From NCBI GenBank assembly GCA_002307725.1, contig DBUB01000015.1, positions 1 to 56,388 on the forward strand: a DNA stretch of 56,388 nucleotides. Direction: 5' to 3'. The notes under the pieces are model-generated. The model saw only the letters and a program-made list of their open reading frames with translations, was not told the origin of the DNA and searched no databases. The translations under genes were made by a program, and so were the position numbers. Below, piece by piece: positions 16,045 to 24,012 of this stretch. The stretch is from Alphaproteobacteria bacterium UBA1301 (GTDB lineage: Bacteria; Pseudomonadota; Alphaproteobacteria; Micropepsales; Micropepsaceae). How positions within the stretch are numbered: position 1 is the first letter of the stretch; each line of letters starts with the position of its first letter.

Positions 16045-16088
16045 GCGGCGCGTCGCCCCAAAACTGCTTCACACTTTGCGCGCGCCGC
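16045..16088. repeat. RIME-like palindrome / shared terminator
   Basis: GCGGCGCG pairs with CGCGCCGC around a core ending in the family loop ACTGCTTCACAC flanked by AAA and TTT. It fills the gap between the convergent panC and DUF1489 genes, so it may terminate both. Confidence 0.6.
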
Positions 16089-16520
16089 TTATAGCAGCCC
16101 CAGATCCGCCAGTTCGATCTTGAGCGCTTCCGGCAGATTCTTGCCGCCTTTGATTTCGCGCGCGTCGGCAGGAGCGTCGCCCGCGTCGAGATAGCGCCAG
16201 CCCTGAAACGGACTGCGGAAGCGGCGTTCGGTTTGGATGAGTTCGGGATCATAGACGATACCGCAATGAGGCACGCCGTTCTTGGTCACTTGACGCAAGT
16301 CGATGAGGCGGTGACGGGCTGCGATGTGGCCCTTGATCACCCAGTACAGCGAGCCGCCGTCGAGCAATTCGTCGATCCGCTTGGGCATCATGCGAGTAAT
16401 GTGGACGAGTTCGAGCGGCTGCTTCTTCTTGCGGCGTTCTACGATCCGGGCGTCCTGCCAATCCACCAGATCCTGGATGGACTCCACGCCGACGCAAAGC
16501 TTCACAAGATGAACGGTCAT
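16089..16520 (-). CDS. DUF1489 family protein
   Basis: A 143-residue alphaproteobacterial conserved protein. Typical blocks are HLVKLCVGVESIQDLVDWQ at the N-terminus, HITRMMPKR, GSLYWVIKGHI and FQGWRYL. The function is not established. It converges with panC; the 255 bp upstream (16521-16775) hold no gene I can recognise. Confidence 0.88.
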   Translation of the reverse strand: MTVHLVKLCVGVESIQDLVDWQDARIVERRKKKQPLELVHITRMMPKRIDELLDGGSLYWVIKGHIAARHRLIDLRQVTKNGVPHCGIVYDPELIQTERRFRSPFQGWRYLDAGDAPADAREIKGGKNLPEALKIELADLGLL

Positions 16521-16775
16521 GGACCTTTCTTAGCCAAGCCAGGCGGACGCGCCAAGGCGGCGTATAGGGGCATCCACAAGTACCCATTGCGGAAAATACC
16601 TATCGCGGCAGAAGAGCGCCGCCATAGTGCAATTTATCCAAGATTTTCCCGTAGTTTTTTTCTTCGTCCCCCATCCGGCCCCGGAATGGTTGCAACCGAG
16701 AGCACAAAATGGCGGTATCGCTTCAGACGCTCTTAATGGGGCACTGCGATATTGCCGCCAACGCGGAAGGAGCCA

Positions 16776-17207
16776 ATGTTCCAGTTGATGTATGTCTCGA
16801 CGGCCACAAGGAAGATGGCGAACGACGATCTCTGTTCCATCCTCGAAGTATCGCGCGCCAAAAACAACCGGCTAGATGTGACCGGCCTGCTCTTGCACCT
16901 CGACTATGGATTCCTGCAAATCCTGGAAGGCCCGAAGGACGCCGTTCTGGAAATCTTCGGCGCAATCGCGCGCGATCACCGTCACACCGGCTTGCGCATC
17001 CTGTTCCAGCGGGACGTGCCTGAACGCCTGTTTGGCAACTGGACCATGGGCTTCGATCGCTGGACCAAAGACGCGCCGCGCACCGCCGGCATGTTCGAAA
17101 TCACCGCCGACGCGATACACAATATCATCCTGCCCGAGAAGGCCGTGGAGATCGCGGTCCTTCTCAGGAATTTCTACAGGGTGAACGCCGGAAGTTGCGC
17201 GGCGTAG
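16776..17207 (+). CDS. BLUF-domain blue-light sensor
   Basis: A 143-residue stand-alone BLUF protein (blue light using FAD). The key residues match AppA by spacing: Tyr6 (MYVS), Asn30, Gln48 (FLQILEG), Trp89 and Met91 (NWTMGF). The N30/Q48/Y6 hydrogen-bond network around flavin is complete, so photochemistry is likely. The ~45 residues after the core are helical, as in PixD/BlrB-type short BLUF proteins, with no effector domain. The start is MFQLMYVS, with GGAAGGAG just upstream; an earlier in-frame Met would add 8 residues. The output partner is not adjacent; the next genes encode small membrane proteins on the other strand. Confidence 0.93.
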   Translation: MFQLMYVSTATRKMANDDLCSILEVSRAKNNRLDVTGLLLHLDYGFLQILEGPKDAVLEIFGAIARDHRHTGLRILFQRDVPERLFGNWTMGFDRWTKDAPRTAGMFEITADAIHNIILPEKAVEIAVLLRNFYRVNAGSCAA

Positions 17208-17219
17208 CCCCATTTGGCC

Positions 17220-17263
17220 GCACAATTATCCGGAAAACCGCTTCACACTTTCCCGGATTGTGC
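17220..17263. repeat. RIME-like palindrome
   Basis: Arms GCACAAT...ATCCGG and CCGGATTGTGC with AAA/TTT flanks around the loop CCGCTTCACAC. It lies between the convergent BLUF gene and a membrane protein gene and may terminate both. Confidence 0.75.
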
Positions 17264-17266
17264 CCA

Positions 17267-17599
17267 TCAATCAATAATCTTCAGGATCAGCTTCTTGATC
17301 GCGAACACCACCGTGTCCAAAACCAGGAACACGATGTAGGCCGCTACCGCTGTCTTGGCCAACGCCAGATCGAACGCCGGAACGGCCAAGGCCGCGTGGT
17401 TCAACATCACCGGACCGATGATCTGCGCCGCCAAAAATATCGCGGTCGCCAGCACCGGAATGATGATCACACCGGCGAACTTGTTGGTGATTAGACCGAA
17501 AAACAAGGCGATCACGGCGACGTAAATGTACGTCGGCGAAACCAGCAGACTGTGCAGAAATCCGACGAAATACGGCGGAAAGCTCGTAACGATATGCAT
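17267..17599 (-). CDS. Small membrane protein
   Basis: A 110-residue protein with three or four predicted transmembrane helices (about 23-40, 42-63 and 78-102) and a short Lys-rich tail (IKKLILKIID). I do not recognise a family. It follows another membrane protein gene of similar size by 60 bp on the same strand, so the two may act together. Confidence 0.7.
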   Translation of the reverse strand: MHIVTSFPPYFVGFLHSLLVSPTYIYVAVIALFFGLITNKFAGVIIIPVLATAIFLAAQIIGPVMLNHAALAVPAFDLALAKTAVAAYIVFLVLDTVVFAIKKLILKIID

Positions 17600-17659
17600 G
17601 ATTAGACCCCCTAGCCCAAGCCAGCAGTCTACGCCAACTCGGCCGCAAGCGCTATCGCG

Positions 17660-18004
17660 TCAGTGGCGTGCGGCGACGGTTTTCAGGAGCCGGGTTCTGA
17701 GGAAATAAAACGCCACAATCAGGACCACATAGCCGACGTAGATCGCTAGCCAGTTGTGCCAGGTCGTCAGGTCCAGCAGCGCCGGAAGCCGAATCTGGGC
17801 GCCGTGGTCGATCGCCGGGGCCAGCATCAGCGCGATGATGTGAAAAACCAGCGCGGCCAGCGCCATTTCCCAAAGTTTCCTCCAGGCCGAAAGCTGGAAC
17901 GATGCAATCAAGGCAATTATCAGCCCAAGCACGACGTTGACCTGATTGAATCCCGACCGGAACAGGTCGAGCACCGGCGTAAGAAAATGTTGGATCGTGT
18001 CCAT
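17660..18004 (-). CDS. Small membrane protein
   Basis: A 114-residue protein starting MDTIQHFLTPVLDLF, with three predicted transmembrane helices (about 20-42, 46-64 and 86-106) and a basic C-terminus. The start at 18004 is supported by GAGGGG about 7 nt upstream. No family is recognised. It precedes the 17267-17599 membrane protein gene, with similar size and topology. Confidence 0.7.
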   Translation of the reverse strand: MDTIQHFLTPVLDLFRSGFNQVNVVLGLIIALIASFQLSAWRKLWEMALAALVFHIIALMLAPAIDHGAQIRLPALLDLTTWHNWLAIYVGYVVLIVAFYFLRTRLLKTVAARH

Positions 18005-18093
18005 CGTTTTGCCCCTCAGCATTAACCAAACCGGAGCAGACAACAGACCACGGGCATTTTCAATTCGGACGTGACGAGATTTTAAGGCGGAAC

Positions 18094-18273
18094 TTAGCTG
18101 CCGAGCAGCGTGCGCCAGCCGAACACCAAGACCCCCAACAGGCCGCCGAGAACAAACAAGACGAAGAAGAGGATGGCGCAGCCAAGTCCGCAGCCGCCGC
18201 AGCCAATCGCGCGCAGGAACGGCGGCGGGTTGATATAAATCCGGGTCTGTGGCGGGCGGAAGGGATCGGACAT
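18094..18273 (-). CDS. Small single-pass membrane protein
   Basis: A 59-residue frame, MSDPFRPPQTRIYINPPPF, followed by a Gly/Cys-rich turn (GCGGCGLGC), one strong hydrophobic helix (AILFFVLFVLGGLLGVLVF) and a short tail. The ribosome site is weak. The composition (soluble Pro-rich head, CGGCG, helix) looks like a real small protein, not a shadow, but no homologue is known to me. Confidence 0.5.
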   Translation of the reverse strand: MSDPFRPPQTRIYINPPPFLRAIGCGGCGLGCAILFFVLFVLGGLLGVLVFGWRTLLGS

Positions 18274-18366
18274 CGAAAAAACAACTAAGCAACGGTCGTG
18301 CTTAGCCTGTTTCGGTGCCGCGACCAAGGGTTGACAGACAGGCGCCGTCCGCCCTGCAAAAAGCCC

Positions 18367-18579
18367 TCACGCGGGTTTGCCGCGCTCACCTACCATTTCG
18401 GCGAGCCAGCCTTGCGGCTCGTCGTCGATGTCGAAGGTGAAGTGGTTCGGAACCGCTTTCACCACTTCGAGTTCCGGGTACTTGGCTTTGATCTCGTCGA
18501 TCGTGCGCGCCTTGACGACGCCCCACACGCCAGCTTTGCCGAAGTCGTACGAAACCAGAAAATCGATCTTATTTTGCAT
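18367..18579 (-). CDS. Conserved small hypothetical protein
   Basis: A 70-residue soluble protein starting MQNKIDFLVSYDFGKAGVWG, followed by a short alpha/beta pattern (ARTIDEIKAKYPELEVVK). GGAGAT lies about 9 nt before the ATG. Similar small proteins occur widely, but I know no function. Its start overlaps the stop of a thiolase remnant (TGATG), so it probably once followed a complete thiolase gene in an operon. Confidence 0.7.
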   Translation of the reverse strand: MQNKIDFLVSYDFGKAGVWGVVKARTIDEIKAKYPELEVVKAVPNHFTFDIDDEPQGWLAEMVGERGKPA

Positions 18580-18689
18580 CAGCCTATCATCTCCAAAGCC
18601 ACCGCCGTTGCCTCGCCCCCGCCGATGCAGAGCGATGCAACACCTTTGTTCCATCCGCGCCGCTTAAGCGCGTGTACGAGCGTAACCAT
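18579..18689 (-). pseudogene. Thiolase C-terminal fragment
   Basis: The frame reads MVTLVHALKRRGWNKGVASL followed by CIGGGEATAVALEMIG and a stop. This is the extreme C-terminus of acetyl-CoA acetyltransferase-type thiolases, with the conserved CIGGG loop carrying the second catalytic Cys. The remaining ~350 residues, including the first active-site Cys and the GHPxG motif, are missing. An in-frame stop immediately precedes the fragment. Confidence 0.8.
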
Positions 18690-18825
18690 TCACTTCGACC
18701 ACGTCCTCGACCGTTCTGCCGGCCAGACCTGAGGATTTGCGGCCCGCCCCAACCGGGGATCTGCACGGCTCCATTGCGAAGCTCGCTGGGGGACGATACG
18801 CGCACTGGCCTTAATGCTCCGTGAC
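18690..18825 (-). pseudogene. Possible aldehyde dehydrogenase C-terminal remnant
   Basis: Two minus-strand frames together look like a decayed ALDH tail: VSSPSELRNGAVQI (compare family S...LR.G.V.IN), then, after a frameshift, PVGAGRKSSGLAGR and TVEDVVEV (compare PFGGxKxSGxGR...EEFxEV). The segment abuts the thiolase fragment. Similarity is patchy, so the identification is tentative. The rest of 18826-19005 holds nothing recognisable. Confidence 0.35.
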
Positions 18826-19005
18826 CGGACCGCGGTTTCCGAGCCAGGAATGAGGACGCCGGGGACCGCGAGGGGCCCGATTTCGTCGTCAAAATTGCCA
18901 TCCGCTTCGGCGCGCCGGACCTGGACGCGTGATTTCGCGGCATGGCCGGCAACGGCGGCGGCGCCCGAAGCGCGCAGGCAGAATGCGGCTGCGAAACAGG
19001 AATAT

Positions 19006-19413
19006 TCAACTCACCCCGTGGGAATTGAAGTGGGCGCCGTAGGCTTTGTCGCTTTCCTGGATGTGGTGCTTCAGCCAATCGCGCAGCAAATTCAGCGTTT
19101 CCATGCCGAGACCGGCCGTGCCGGCCTGGAACTTCTGGATCTCAACCATCACTTGGGCCTTGAGCTTTTCATGCTCACGCTTGTGGGCGGCGGCACCGGG
19201 GTAATTGGTCTCGGCGAAGAACGCCTCCTCGCGCTGAAAATGCTCGACCGTGTAATTGGCGAGCTGGCGCAGGATACCGCCGACGACGTCATTGCTGTGT
19301 CCGGCCAACATACCGGCATGCAGCTCGTTGATCATCGCGATGAGCTTCTTGTGGTCCTCGTCGAGCACGCGGACGCCGACACTCATCGCGGGGTTCCAGG
19401 TGAGCAACGGCAT
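19006..19413 (-). CDS. Bacteriohemerythrin
   Basis: A 135-residue four-helix O2-binding protein. The diiron ligand pattern is present: HKKL after VLDEDH (helix A), HFQREEAFF (His...Glu), HKREH, and WLKHHIQESDKAYG with the closing His/Asp. The first residues LTWNPAMSVGV are typical of single-domain bacteriohemerythrins that buffer or deliver oxygen. AGGAGAG lies just before the ATG. It stands alone. Confidence 0.94.
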   Translation of the reverse strand: MPLLTWNPAMSVGVRVLDEDHKKLIAMINELHAGMLAGHSNDVVGGILRQLANYTVEHFQREEAFFAETNYPGAAAHKREHEKLKAQVMVEIQKFQAGTAGLGMETLNLLRDWLKHHIQESDKAYGAHFNSHGVS

Positions 19414-19632
19414 GGCGTGCCTCTCCTGTGTGACGTGTCATTATACGCTTTTTGGGAATAGTTAAGAATTATTCCAATTCGATAGTAGACGACATCCCAA
19501 ACTGCTGGAGCAGATGGTCGTGCATTGCGCCGCTGTGGTGAACGCCCCGACCCCACAATCTGACCACGAATCAGATGCCCCCGGCACAACGCAGGGGGCA
19601 GCTTGGAGACATACATCAATTCGGGAAAAGAC

Positions 19633-19718
19633 TGGTGCGGCCGAGAAGATTCGAACTTCCACAAGATTGCTCCCGCTAGCACCTCAAGCTAGTGCGTCTA
19701 CCATTCCGCCACGGCCGC
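19633..19718 (-). tRNA. tRNA-Leu (anticodon GAG)
   Basis: The minus strand gives an 86-nt class II tRNA with encoded CCA. The acceptor stem GCGGCCG pairs with CGGCCGC. The anticodon stem CTAGC/GCTAG encloses the loop TTGAGGT (anticodon GAG), and a long variable arm is followed by a T-arm with GTTCGAATC. The D-region TGGCGGAATGGTAGACGC is typical of tRNA-Leu. Confidence 0.95.
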
Positions 19719-19829
19719 AGCGTCGGGGCGCGGGGTGTAGCAAACCCCAAAGCGCTTGTGAAGGGCTTGGAATTCAGCCGAAAAACGCCGGGGTGGGGGG
19801 TACGGGCGGCAAACCGCCGCGCCTGTGGC

Positions 19830-20144
19830 TTACTTTCCGCAATACAGCTTATAGAGGAGCCGGACGATCCGCAGAACCTTGGGATCGGCAACGCTGTAAT
19901 AGATCGTCTGGGCCTCGCGCCTGGTGTTCACCACCCCGTCCTGGCGCAGCCGCGCCAAGTGCTGCGACAGCGCCGACTGGCTGAGGCCGGAGGAAATCAC
20001 CAGATCGCCTGCGCTGCGCTCGCCGGAGGCGAGTTCGCACAGGACTTTGAGTCGGGCGCCATGGGACAACGAGCGCATCAGCCGCGCCGCCTCATCGGCC
20101 CGGCGGCCCATCGCCTGCAATTGTTTTTCGCCGTTTGCAGCCAC
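19830..20144 (-). CDS. ArsR-family regulator, SqrR/BigR-like
   Basis: A ~104-residue winged-helix repressor. The HTH is SAGDLVISSGLSQSALSQHLARL, followed by the wing DGVVNTRREAQTIYYSV. Two cysteines, Cys36 in LKVLCELASG and Cys102 in KLYCGK, occupy the positions of the dithiol switch of sulfide/persulfide sensors such as SqrR, BigR and YgaV, so I infer a reactive-sulfur or redox sensor, not a metal sensor. The start is a GTG with AAGGAA 8 nt upstream; the longer frame beyond it runs through the operator. A perfect 7-bp dyad lies 26-45 bp upstream. No sulfide oxidation gene is adjacent. Confidence 0.85.
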   Translation of the reverse strand: MAANGEKQLQAMGRRADEAARLMRSLSHGARLKVLCELASGERSAGDLVISSGLSQSALSQHLARLRQDGVVNTRREAQTIYYSVADPKVLRIVRLLYKLYCGK

Positions 20145-20169
20145 GCGCGCGTTCCTTAGCTTCCCCCGT

Positions 20170-20189
20170 ATATTAGAACGCGCTAATAT
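20170..20189. promoter_or_regulatory. Operator dyad of the ArsR gene
   Basis: ATATTAG-AACGCG-CTAATAT is a perfect 7-bp inverted repeat with a 6-bp spacer, located 26 bp upstream of the ArsR start. Its AT-rich arms are typical of ArsR/SmtB operators, so autorepression is likely. Confidence 0.7.
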
Positions 20190-20306
20190 TTCAATCAAGC
20201 GTGGCAGATCGTGGGCCGGTACTGGACGCATCGAAGCCTTTGAGCATATGGCGCAAGGGGCCAACGTATGCAAAGTTGATTTTCTGCAACACCTTGTAAA
20301 TACCGG

Positions 20307-20340
20307 TTGCAATCGTTTGCAATAATTTCCCGACTATAAT
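20307..20340 (+). promoter_or_regulatory. LacI-type operator and -10 upstream of TonB receptor
   Basis: TTGCAATCGTTTGCAA (20307-20322) is a 16-bp dyad with central CG and one mismatch between half-sites, close to LacI-family consensus operators. A consensus TATAAT lies at 20335-20340. The -35 region falls inside the dyad and is weak, so repressor binding would block polymerase. Confidence 0.6.
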
Positions 20341-20441
20341 AGTATCGCTACCAACTCGGGAAAACCGAGGTCAAGCGATCACTTGGTTCCACCTAAAGAA
20401 GAACCAGGACTATCTAAAAAAATCTAACGGGAGAGATGCAA

Positions 20442-22565
20442 ATGCAACGTCCAGCTGGACTACTTACATCGGCCTGCGTTTTAGCGTTCGCAGCGGGCGC
20501 GATCAGCGTTCCGATTTTTGCACAGACCACACCAAGTGGCGACTCGGCCGAGACCATAGAAACGGTACTCGTTACAGCCTCCAAGATTGGAACTCAGTCG
20601 CTGCAAGCTACGCCGCTGGCCATCCAGGCCTTCAGTGGTGAATCACTCAAGGTCAAGAACGTCATCGACGTGGGTTCCTTGATGTCGTCGATCCCGGGCG
20701 CCGCGCCGGGGCAGGACAATTCGAACTCCGCGCGGTCGTATACCATTCGCGGTGTCGGTACGAGCACGTCCACCAACGGCGACTCGCCGATCGGTTACTA
20801 TCTGGACGACGTTCCGTTCAACGTCCCGAACTTCGGTATCGCACCGCCAATCCGGTTTCTCGATATCGAACGTGTCGAAGTCCTGCGCGGTCCCCAGGGC
20901 ACGCTGTACGGCCAAGGTTCGGCCGGTGGTACGATGATTTTCCACTCCCGCCAACCGGACTTGGAGAAATTCCAGGTCGGTGGCGACGCGCAAACGTCGA
21001 GCACGGTCGGCGCGCACGAACTCAACTACGATTTCTCGGGGTTTGTTTCGGTCCCGCTGGTTGAAAACAAACTGGCCCTGCGGGTCAGTGGCGGCGTCTC
21101 CTACACGGCCGGTTACACCGACGTGTATTACGGCGCCGACACCGCCGCGACGGTGACGGGAAAACCGGACCAGAAGGACGCGAACTTTTCTCACAACCAG
21201 GACCTGCGGGCTGTCCTGCTCTGGACGCCGATGGACAAAGTGTCGGTCCAAGCCCAGTTCTGGCAGTTCCGTCCGACCCAGGAGTACGCCAGCTACGGCC
21301 GGTCTCTGGATCCGTCCTACATGATCAATACCGGTGGCGTGCGCGGCTATTCGTCGAGCAACTTCCGGCTTTACAGCTTGACGACCAACGTCGATTTCGG
21401 CTTCGCCGAGGTCACAAACATTGCCAGCTACGTCGACGGTAATTTCGGCTACCAGTATCCGATCGGCGACGGCGGCATTTTCTCATCCTTTTTCTATCCC
21501 ACCAACTTCAGCGAAGAAATTCGCATCCACTCGTCTGGCGGCCCACTGCACTGGTTGATCGGCGGCGCCTATCAGGATGGCGAAGGTCCGCAGATGAATA
21601 CGCTGAAAACGTCGGCGGTGGAACTCCATCCTGATAATAACTCGATTGCCACCAACGGAGCGCTGTTCGGCGAAGTCAGCTACGATCTGCTCGATGGCAA
21701 GCTGGTGCCGCTGGCCGGCCTGCGCCTCTATACGGAAAGACGCGCCTACGCCGATTCCACGTCCGAAAATCCGGTGAACCGGGACGTGCTGACTTGGCGC
21801 CTTAACTTGTCCTATCTGCCGAACGAAAACCTGACGATGTTCGTGACCGCGGCGACCGGCTTCCGGTCCGGGATGATCCAATCTAAGTTGCAGGCCGATG
21901 CGGTGAGCGACGTCGGCGTTCCCTCCTCAACATCCCTCAACCCAGAAACTCTCACCAACTATGAATTCGGTGTGAAGTGGCTCACCGACGACGGCAAGCT
22001 GTCGATCGCCGCTAACCTCTACCGCATCAATATGAAAGGCCTGATCACCAGCATCGCGACCAACATCGATAGCGTGAACGGCTACGCCAATTTCGGCAAC
22101 GCCCATACCGACGGCGTCGATCTCGAAGTCAACTGGCATACCCCGATCAAGGGCGTATCGCTGGGCTTCATCGGCAATTTGAACGACGGCCAATTCGACT
22201 CGGTCAACCCCTATGCTCAGGAAAAGCTGACCTACATCACTCCGGGTTCGCGACTGGTCAATGGCATCCGGAACAATTGGCAGGTTAACGCCAACTACAA
22301 CCGAAGCCTTACCGACAGTGTTGATCTGTTCGGCAATTTCTCGTGGAACCAGTACGGTAACCGGTTCATGTCGTCGGGCATCTTGGTGCCGGAATACGGT
22401 GTCGCCAATGCGACGGCCGGGGTGCGCTACGATACCTGGGAGCTTGCTTTGGTGGCGAGCAACCTTGGGGACGAGCGTGGACCGTCGAGCGTATTTTCGG
22501 AGACGACCTTGATCGGCGTGACGCCGCGTACCATCGGCATCCGGCTGCGTAAAACGACGGACTAG
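20442..22565 (+). CDS. TonB-dependent outer membrane receptor
   Basis: A ~707-residue receptor: a signal peptide (cleavage after about IFAQ), a TonB-box-like ETVLVTASK, a plug domain with IERVEVLRGPQGTLYGQGSAGG, and a beta-barrel ending in TPRTIGIRLRKTTD. The two ATGs are 6 nt apart. GGGAGAG touches the first (20436) but is well spaced from the second (20442), which I prefer. The LacI-type operator upstream suggests carbohydrate or other catabolite uptake, not iron; the plug sequence does not reveal the substrate. No TonB, sigma factor or transporter lies beside it. It diverges from an ArsR gene with its own operator. Confidence 0.95.
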   Translation: MQRPAGLLTSACVLAFAAGAISVPIFAQTTPSGDSAETIETVLVTASKIGTQSLQATPLAIQAFSGESLKVKNVIDVGSLMSSIPGAAPGQDNSNSARSYTIRGVGTSTSTNGDSPIGYYLDDVPFNVPNFGIAPPIRFLDIERVEVLRGPQGTLYGQGSAGGTMIFHSRQPDLEKFQVGGDAQTSSTVGAHELNYDFSGFVSVPLVENKLALRVSGGVSYTAGYTDVYYGADTAATVTGKPDQKDANFSHNQDLRAVLLWTPMDKVSVQAQFWQFRPTQEYASYGRSLDPSYMINTGGVRGYSSSNFRLYSLTTNVDFGFAEVTNIASYVDGNFGYQYPIGDGGIFSSFFYPTNFSEEIRIHSSGGPLHWLIGGAYQDGEGPQMNTLKTSAVELHPDNNSIATNGALFGEVSYDLLDGKLVPLAGLRLYTERRAYADSTSENPVNRDVLTWRLNLSYLPNENLTMFVTAATGFRSGMIQSKLQADAVSDVGVPSSTSLNPETLTNYEFGVKWLTDDGKLSIAANLYRINMKGLITSIATNIDSVNGYANFGNAHTDGVDLEVNWHTPIKGVSLGFIGNLNDGQFDSVNPYAQEKLTYITPGSRLVNGIRNNWQVNANYNRSLTDSVDLFGNFSWNQYGNRFMSSGILVPEYGVANATAGVRYDTWELALVASNLGDERGPSSVFSETTLIGVTPRTIGIRLRKTTD

Positions 22566-22587
22566 CCGGAACGTAATGTCGTAGTCG

Positions 22588-22623
22588 GCGGCGAGCGCGT
22601 GATTATTCAAACGCGCTCGCCGC
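22588..22623 (+). terminator. Hairpin after TonB receptor gene
   Basis: GCGGCGAGCGCGT and ACGCGCTCGCCGC form a perfect 13-bp GC-rich stem around a 10-nt loop, 22 bp after the stop. No T-run follows. It is the likely end of the receptor transcript. Confidence 0.6.
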
Positions 22624-22786
22624 ACACGACAGCGGATCGCTTCTTTTCGCTGCCAAAGTACAGAGCCGGCGACACAGGCGACCTCGGTGCGCTTAGCCTG
22701 ATATTCAAGCCAAAATATCCGCACTAACAATTTCCTCCGCTGGTAAATGCCGCTACGGTGTCGGTGACGCTTGCTTTGGATCATCC

Positions 22787-23251
22787 ATGCCTGCCCTCAC
22801 CTTCATCCCGCCTGCCGATTTTTCTCATGTGGTGCGGTTCACGCCGCTTGTCTCCATCGATCTCATTTTGCGCGATCCGGAGGGGGCGGTGCTGGTGGGT
22901 TTGCGTACCAACGAGCCAGCCAAGGGATTTTGGTTTGTGCCCGGCGGGCGTATCGGAAAGGACGAAAGGCTGGCGGACGCCTTCGCGCGGATTCTTGGTG
23001 TCGAGACGGGGCTGTCGATCCCCATTTCCCAAGCGCGGCTCTTAGGGGCCTATGAGCACTTCTATGACACCAACCGCTTTTGCGAGCCTGGCTATGGCAC
23101 GCATTACGTGGTGCTGGGATACGAAATGAATCTGGAATCACGCCCGGACATTGCGCTGAACGAGCAGCACAGCCGGGTCCAGTGGATGGCCGTGCCGGAG
23201 CTTCTGGCGGCGCCAGACGTGCATGAAAATACCAAAGCTTACCTTCGCTAA
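22787..23251 (+). CDS. Nudix hydrolase, GDP-mannose mannosyl hydrolase type
   Basis: A 154-residue protein very like E. coli Gmm/NudD: LVGLRTNEPAKGFWFVPGGR, an altered Nudix box GGRIGKDERLADAFARILGVETGL lacking one of the usual catalytic glutamates (as in Gmm), then THYVVLGYEM and VHENTKAYL. Gmm hydrolyses GDP-mannose/GDP-glucose by inversion at the sugar. No GDP-mannose biosynthesis genes are nearby, so its role is open. Its last 4 bases overlap the converging cysH. Confidence 0.85.
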   Translation: MPALTFIPPADFSHVVRFTPLVSIDLILRDPEGAVLVGLRTNEPAKGFWFVPGGRIGKDERLADAFARILGVETGLSIPISQARLLGAYEHFYDTNRFCEPGYGTHYVVLGYEMNLESRPDIALNEQHSRVQWMAVPELLAAPDVHENTKAYLR

Positions 23252-24012
23252 ATGCCTTCGCCGTCGATGCCGACATGGATGCCGCATTCGTCTTTTTCGA
23301 GACCAGCCCAACGGCCGTCGCGGTAGCTTTCGCCATCCTTGATGCGGCGCGTGCATGGCATGCAGCCGATCGAGGGATAGCCGTCATCAACCAAGGGATG
23401 GCGCGGCAGATTGTGGGCTGCGAGATAATCGTCAAGCTGCTCTTGCGCCCAGCCGGCCAGCGGATTGAAACGGAAGCGGCCTTCGAAGAACTCCACGGCT
23501 TGCATTTCGGCGCGGGCCTGGGTCTGGAAGCGCTTGCGGCCAGTGATGGAAGCGTCGAAACCTTCGAGCATGCGGCGCAAGGGAACGACTTTGCGGAACG
23601 CGCAGCACGCATCGGGGTCCTTCGACCACAACGTCCCTTCGGGATCGAACTGAGCCCGATCGGCCGGATGCGGCGCCACAGCACGCAAATCGCCAAGGCC
23701 GAGAAGTTCCTGCAGCCGGTCGCGGTAACGCAACGTCTCGCCAAACAGCTTACCGGTATTGAGGAACAGAACCGGTGTGTTGGGATCGATTTCCGCCGCC
23801 ATGTGCAAAAGCACGGCCGATTCCGATCCGAACGACGAGACCAGCGCCGCCCGCTTGGGAAACGCCGTTATGGCGAGCGCGACGATGCCTTGCGCGTCAC
23901 GACCCTTGGCTTCGGCCTGAAGCCGCTTCAAACGCACCTCGGTGGTCTGGTCGAGAACTTCACGCCGATCGCCGACCCGCGGCGCCCCGCTGATGACCGT
24001 TACCGCACTCAA
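23248..24012 (-). CDS. cysH: Phosphoadenylyl/adenylyl-sulfate reductase
   Basis: A 254-residue assimilatory enzyme reducing activated sulfate to sulfite. Cys136-Cys137 (DACCAFRK) and Cys217-x-x-Cys220 (GCMPC) are the [4Fe-4S] ligands typical of the bacterial APS-reductase type, and Cys243 in ECGIH is the nucleophile. VSSFGSESAVLLH is the PP-loop region. The start appears to be a TTG that overlaps the preceding gene's stop as TTGA; no better start is in frame nearby. It is co-transcribed with a siroheme synthase gene, whose product is the cofactor of sulfite reductase (not in the window). It overlaps the converging Nudix gene by 4 bp. Confidence 0.92.
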   Translation of the reverse strand: MSAVTVISGAPRVGDRREVLDQTTEVRLKRLQAEAKGRDAQGIVALAITAFPKRAALVSSFGSESAVLLHMAAEIDPNTPVLFLNTGKLFGETLRYRDRLQELLGLGDLRAVAPHPADRAQFDPEGTLWSKDPDACCAFRKVVPLRRMLEGFDASITGRKRFQTQARAEMQAVEFFEGRFRFNPLAGWAQEQLDDYLAAHNLPRHPLVDDGYPSIGCMPCTRRIKDGESYRDGRWAGLEKDECGIHVGIDGEGI

